A DNA stretch of 9,575 nt from Thermotogae bacterium. GTDB taxonomy: Bacteria; Thermotogota; Thermotogae; B3-G13. The notes beneath the pieces are model-generated. The model ran no database searches. It was given only the letters and a program-made list of their open reading frames with translations, and had not been told where the DNA came from. Shown piece after piece: positions 6,979 through 9,575 of this stretch. Each line of letters begins with the position of its first letter. Position 1 is the first letter of the stretch. Where the stretch lies: contig WFSK01000047.1 in the NCBI GenBank assembly GCA_015486095.1, positions 1 through 9,575 of the forward strand. The letters are read 5' to 3'. The position numbers were made by a program, and so were the translations under genes.

Positions 6979-7742
6979 AGCTCAAAATAAAAGGGGTGAG
7001 CTTTAGCTATGACTCCAGGCCTGTTTTAGAAAGAGTTACGATAGGCATAGAAGGAGGAGAGATGGTAAGCCTGGTTGGTCCAAATGGTTCAGGGAAGACC
7101 ACTCTTATTAAGTGCATCAACAGGATATTAAAACCCCGGAAAGGCACCATTCTAGTAGAGGGAAAAGACGTGGAGAAGATAAAACTTCGAAGGCTCTCAA
7201 GGCTCCTAGCTTACGTACCGCAATCCACTGGTTATCTTTTTCCCTCCACCGTGTTCGATACCGTGCTGCTCGGGAGGAAACCGTATGTAAATTGGGGAAT
7301 CTCTCGTAGGGATAAGGAGATCGTTTCCCGCGTGCTATCTCTAATGGGATTAGAGGAAATGGCACTCCGTCAATTCAACGAACTTTCAGGAGGTGAACGA
7401 CAGAAAGTTCTCATAGCAAGGGCTTTGGCACAGGAACCAGAGATCATCTTGCTGGACGAACCTACAAGCAATCTGGATTTAAGGCACCAGCTTGAAGTCT
7501 TAAATATCATAAGGTCCGTGGTCGAGGAAAGAGGAATAACTGTAGTGATGGCGATTCACGATTTGAATCTAGCTGTCAGGTTTTCCGACAAGCTCATCTT
7601 TTTAAATAAAGGAAGGATACACGATGCTGGGGAGTCGACCAAAGTCCTCACTCGGGAAAACGTCGAGAGTGTTTATGGTGTAAAGGCTGTTATACTGAAG
7701 GATTCAGGTGTTTTACACATCGTGCCGTTGGCACCTATTTAA
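6975..7742 (+). CDS. FecE/BtuD/HmuV-type ABC transporter ATP-binding protein
   Basis: ATPase of 255 aa powering the adjacent importer. Visible are an aromatic A-loop (Y12), Walker A GPNGSGKT (35-42), Q-loop Q83 in YVPQS, signature LSGGERQ (137-143), Walker B IILLDE (157-162) with the D-loop SNLD, and the switch histidine H195 in AIHDLN. All catalytic residues are intact and the length is normal for the family. The ATG overlaps the permease stop (ATGA at 6975-6978). A purine-rich AGGAGGAGG (6955-6963) lies about 11 nt upstream, inside the end of the permease gene. The stop TAA overlaps the ribosome site of the next gene. Confidence 0.95.
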   Translation: MKLKIKGVSFSYDSRPVLERVTIGIEGGEMVSLVGPNGSGKTTLIKCINRILKPRKGTILVEGKDVEKIKLRRLSRLLAYVPQSTGYLFPSTVFDTVLLGRKPYVNWGISRRDKEIVSRVLSLMGLEEMALRQFNELSGGERQKVLIARALAQEPEIILLDEPTSNLDLRHQLEVLNIIRSVVEERGITVVMAIHDLNLAVRFSDKLIFLNKGRIHDAGESTKVLTRENVESVYGVKAVILKDSGVLHIVPLAPI

Positions 7743-7750
7743 AGGAGGTG
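7741..7750 (+). promoter_or_regulatory. Strong ribosome binding site for the TusA-like gene
   Basis: AAAGGAGGTG overlaps the stop codon of the ATPase gene (7740-7742) and lies 5 nt before the ATG at 7756 (7 nt counted from GGAGG). It decides the start: a longer reading from 7708 would put this sequence inside the coding region. Confidence 0.75.
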
Positions 7751-7755
7751 AAGAG

Positions 7756-7980
7756 ATGAAAATCGTAGATGTAAGGGGATTGACACCGAAGGAAAGGCAA
7801 GAAAAAGTAAAGAAGGCAAGTTTGGAGATGAAGAATAATGAAGATATGGAAATAGTCTCAGATGATCCAAGAATGCTTCAACTGGCACCTAAGATCATAG
7901 AGATGATCGGTGGATTAAAATTGGTAGATGTGAAGCAAGGTGAAGACAAGCTCTTCCATACCTATGTAAAGAAATCATGA
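7756..7980 (+). CDS. TusA/SirA- or DUF2249-like small protein without the CP-motif cysteine
   Basis: Acidic-basic cytoplasmic protein of 74 aa. It opens with KIVDVRGLTPKERQEKV and continues with a helix, then MEIVSDDP, a second helix and a final beta strand. This is the pattern of the TusA/SirA-like fold (D-x-R-G-L followed by a helix, then V-x-DDP). In sulfur-carrier TusA proteins the motif after RGL is CPxP; here it is TPKE, and the protein has no cysteine at all. It therefore cannot carry a persulfide. The DVRGL-TP-ER spacing also resembles DUF2249. It starts 13 nt after the ATPase gene and so is co-transcribed with the iron importer. A role in iron or heme handling is only inferred from position. 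Confidence 0.75.
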   Translation: MKIVDVRGLTPKERQEKVKKASLEMKNNEDMEIVSDDPRMLQLAPKIIEMIGGLKLVDVKQGEDKLFHTYVKKS

Positions 7981-8120
7981 ACGAGAAAGATGATGCCAGA
8001 AAGACGATAATTATGTTGATACTGATCATCATAGGGGTGATCATATGTGCCATTATTTCAACCAGATTTCCAGACCCAGATATCCTACGACCATCCATTT
8101 TAATGCGTCTACACACATGA
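7977..8120 (+). CDS. Predicted 47-aa single-pass membrane protein
   Basis: Small gene whose ATG overlaps the TusA-like stop as ATGA (7977-7980), the same arrangement as two other junctions in this operon. The product has a charged N-terminus (NEKDDARK), one hydrophobic helix at about residues 10-28 rich in isoleucine (KTIIMLILIIIGVIICAII), then a short tail with FPDPDILRP and a terminal RLHT. I do not recognise the family. No ribosome site of its own is obvious, so it would depend on coupling. The clean membrane helix and the overlap support it being real. It could be a small accessory or stabilising subunit of the importer, but that is a guess. Confidence 0.5.
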   Translation: MNEKDDARKTIIMLILIIIGVIICAIISTRFPDPDILRPSILMRLHT

Positions 8121-8266
8121 TATGAAAAAAGATGTTCCGATGTCGAATACGTTTTTCGCATGGCAACGCTCCTTATGAGGACATAAGACCCGACCCTGCA
8201 AATATAATGCCCTGCCTCCGTTCATCTGATCTTCATCGACACAATTTGACATAGAGCCTACTACTG
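8121..8266. other. Intergenic stretch without recognised features
   Basis: No gene, tRNA or clear terminator is seen between the operon and the next promoter. A small hairpin (TCCTTATGAGGA, near 8170) lacks a T-run. GAAAAA near 8124 and TTTTTC near 8152 could pair only across a long loop. A TTGACA at 8246-8251 is present but has no -10 at a usable distance. Confidence 0.4.
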
Positions 8267-8295
8267 CTGAAATCTTGGATTTCTCATGATATAAT
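8267..8295 (+). promoter_or_regulatory. Extended -10 promoter for the aminotransferase gene
   Basis: TGATATAAT at 8287-8295 is an extended -10 identical to that of dnaE. CTGAAA at 8267-8272 matches the -35 consensus at 4 of 6 positions with a 17-bp spacer. The start is predicted near 8302, about 45 nt before the gene. Confidence 0.55.
8269..8283. promoter_or_regulatory. Inverted repeat across the -35/spacer, possible operator
   Basis: GAAATC-TTG-GATTTC is a perfect 6-bp inverted repeat with a 3-bp centre. It covers most of the -35 and half of the spacer of the promoter, a position where a dimeric repressor would exclude RNA polymerase. The arms are A/T-rich and short, so chance is possible. 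Confidence 0.35.
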
Positions 8296-8346
8296 TAATA
8301 ACTATTCTATGGAATATTTCTCAAACTTCTAAAGAAAGGATGGATA

Positions 8347-9575
8347 ATGATGGGTAGCATTCTTATCAAAACAGAAATTCCCGGACCGAAGAGTAAGGAG
8401 ATCGCAAAGAAAAGGGAGAAATTTGTTGCGTCCCCATTGGAATCACTTGCTCCTTTTTACATAGCAAAGGGACACGGTGCAGTGGTAGAGGATGTTGATG
8501 GAAATAGGTTTCTCGACTTTACTGGTGGTTGGGGATGTCTTATAGTTGGTCATACACCTCAACATGTGGTAGATGCCATAAAAGATCAAACGGAGAAATA
8601 CTTACATACAGATTTCACATCGATACCTTATGAACCACTTGCAGAACTCGCTAAGATGATCGCCGAAAGGACCCCAGGTGATTTTGAAAAGCAGGTTGCT
8701 TTTTTCAACAGTGGAGCAGAGGCAGTGGAAAACGCGGTGAAGATAGCGAAAGGCGTAACGAAGAGAAAGGCAATAGTTGTTTTCGAACAGGCATTTCATG
8801 GTAGAACATTACTAACGATGACTATGACACACAGAGTGAAGTACAGATATATCTACGGGCCGTTTGCCTCTGAAGTCTATAGGCTTCCCTTTCCAAATCC
8901 ACATTTAAATAAGATGAGAGTAGAGGATTTCGAAAGAGTATTGAAGGATACTGTTTATCCCGAGGATGTTGCAGCGGTTGTGATTGAGCCGATACAAGGA
9001 GAAGGCGGTTTTAATGTACCACCAGAGGGATTTCTTGAAGAAGTGAGAAGGATAACAGAGAAATATGGCATTCTCTTCGTAGCAGATGAAGTACAGAGCG
9101 GATATGGAAGGACAGGTAAATTTCTCGCCATACAGAATTGGGACGTCGTGCCTGACCTAATCACGCTTGCGAAGTCTATTGCTGCAGGTTTACCACTTTC
9201 AGCAGTTGTTGGAAAGAAGGAATACTTCGATGCACTTCCTGGCAGTTCTATAGGTGGTACATTCTGCGGGAATCCCGTTGCCTGCAGGGCGGGTATCGAG
9301 GTTTTGAAGATGATCGATAGAGAACATCTTTTAGATAGGGCAGTACATCTTGGAGAGATCATAGATAGAAGATTCAAAGAAATGGAAAGAAAATACTCTG
9401 TTATTGGAGAGGTAAGAGGGATCGGTGCGATGCGAGCAATGGAATTTGTCAAAGATAAACAAACTTGGGAACCAGACAGTGATACTGCATCGAAGGTTAT
9501 TCAAGAAGCGATGAAAAATGGTGTGCTCATCGCTGGTGCGGGAATCCATGGGAATGTGCTCCGCTTGCTTCTGCC
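8347..9575 (+). CDS. 4-aminobutyrate (GABA) aminotransferase-like class III enzyme, 3' end outside window
   Basis: PLP-dependent class III aminotransferase; 409 codons are present and the frame is open at the window end, so perhaps 20-40 residues are missing. The N-terminus TEIPGPKSKE and GHGAVVEDVDGNRFLDFTGG are typical of the GabT branch. Further motifs are FFNSGAEAVENAVKIAK (from residue 119), the cofactor-stacking AFHGRT (H151), EPIQGEGGF, the cofactor aspartate D247 in DEVQSGYGRTGKF, and the Schiff-base lysine K276 in TLAKSIAAGLPLSAV. The GGTFCGNPVAC motif follows. It would transfer an amino group, probably from GABA or a related omega-amino acid, to 2-oxoglutarate. Substrate assignment within class III is uncertain. 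Two adjacent ATGs (8347 and 8350) follow AAAGGA (8335-8340) at 6 and 9 nt; either may be used. Confidence 0.9.
   Translation, partial: MMGSILIKTEIPGPKSKEIAKKREKFVASPLESLAPFYIAKGHGAVVEDVDGNRFLDFTGGWGCLIVGHTPQHVVDAIKDQTEKYLHTDFTSIPYEPLAELAKMIAERTPGDFEKQVAFFNSGAEAVENAVKIAKGVTKRKAIVVFEQAFHGRTLLTMTMTHRVKYRYIYGPFASEVYRLPFPNPHLNKMRVEDFERVLKDTVYPEDVAAVVIEPIQGEGGFNVPPEGFLEEVRRITEKYGILFVADEVQSGYGRTGKFLAIQNWDVVPDLITLAKSIAAGLPLSAVVGKKEYFDALPGSSIGGTFCGNPVACRAGIEVLKMIDREHLLDRAVHLGEIIDRRFKEMERKYSVIGEVRGIGAMRAMEFVKDKQTWEPDSDTASKVIQEAMKNGVLIAGAGIHGNVLRLLL

Noticed and set aside
7895..8161. 88-codon minus-strand frame with a hydrophobic stretch
   Set aside because: It is antisense to the TusA-like and small membrane genes; the hydrophobic part mirrors the isoleucine-rich helix, and no promoter or ribosome site was seen.
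8246..8251. TTGACA as the -35 of the aminotransferase promoter
   Set aside because: It is 38 bp upstream of the only good -10 box, far from the usual 16-18 bp.
8955..9452. 165-codon open frame on the minus strand
   Set aside because: It is antisense to the conserved aminotransferase core and is a shadow of that gene's codon bias.
1..9575. CRISPR arrays, insertion sequences, tRNA or rRNA genes, prophage or attachment sites
   Set aside because: No spaced repeat array, transposase, cloverleaf-like sequence or integrase was seen on either strand; the only notable repeats are the promoter boxes and palindromes listed.

Overview
The window looks like a bacterial chromosome segment of moderate GC. 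The replicase-type DnaE gene makes it bacterial. Arginine is written mostly AGA/AGG and isoleucine often ATA in dnaE and the aminotransferase gene, a codon style frequent in thermophiles. An oxygen-independent radical SAM enzyme of the heme-degradation type suggests an anaerobe. A substrate-binding protein with a signal peptide but no lipobox cysteine fits a diderm better than a monoderm. I cannot name the phylum from the sequence. All genes are on the + strand.

Layout. (1) 1-181: upstream region with an extended -10 promoter and the ribosome site of dnaE. (2) 182-3151: dnaE, a short DNA polymerase III alpha subunit with an apparently intact PHP nuclease site and catalytic aspartates but without a recognisable OB fold. 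(3) 3152-3436: a likely intrinsic terminator, an 18-bp near-palindrome, then a consensus sigma70 promoter followed by tandem 19-bp DtxR/IdeR-like boxes. (4) 3437-8120: a tightly packed six-gene operon holding a HutW/ChuW-like radical SAM protein, a Fe-siderophore/heme-type ABC importer (binding protein, FecCD permease, ATPase), a 74-aa TusA/DUF2249-like protein and a 47-aa single-pass membrane protein. Three of its five junctions are ATGA overlaps. (5) 8121-8346: a second extended -10 promoter covered by a perfect inverted repeat. (6) 8347-end: a GabT-like class III aminotransferase cut by the window end.

How the genes fit together. Regions 3 and 4 read as one iron-responsive module. Under iron sufficiency a DtxR-family repressor would block the promoter. 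Under iron limitation the importer would bring in heme or another chelate, and the radical SAM enzyme would open the porphyrin ring without oxygen. The two small downstream proteins are unexplained members of the unit. dnaE and the aminotransferase have their own promoters and no visible functional link to it. The most interesting parts are the operator array, the two small coupled genes, and the shortened DnaE.
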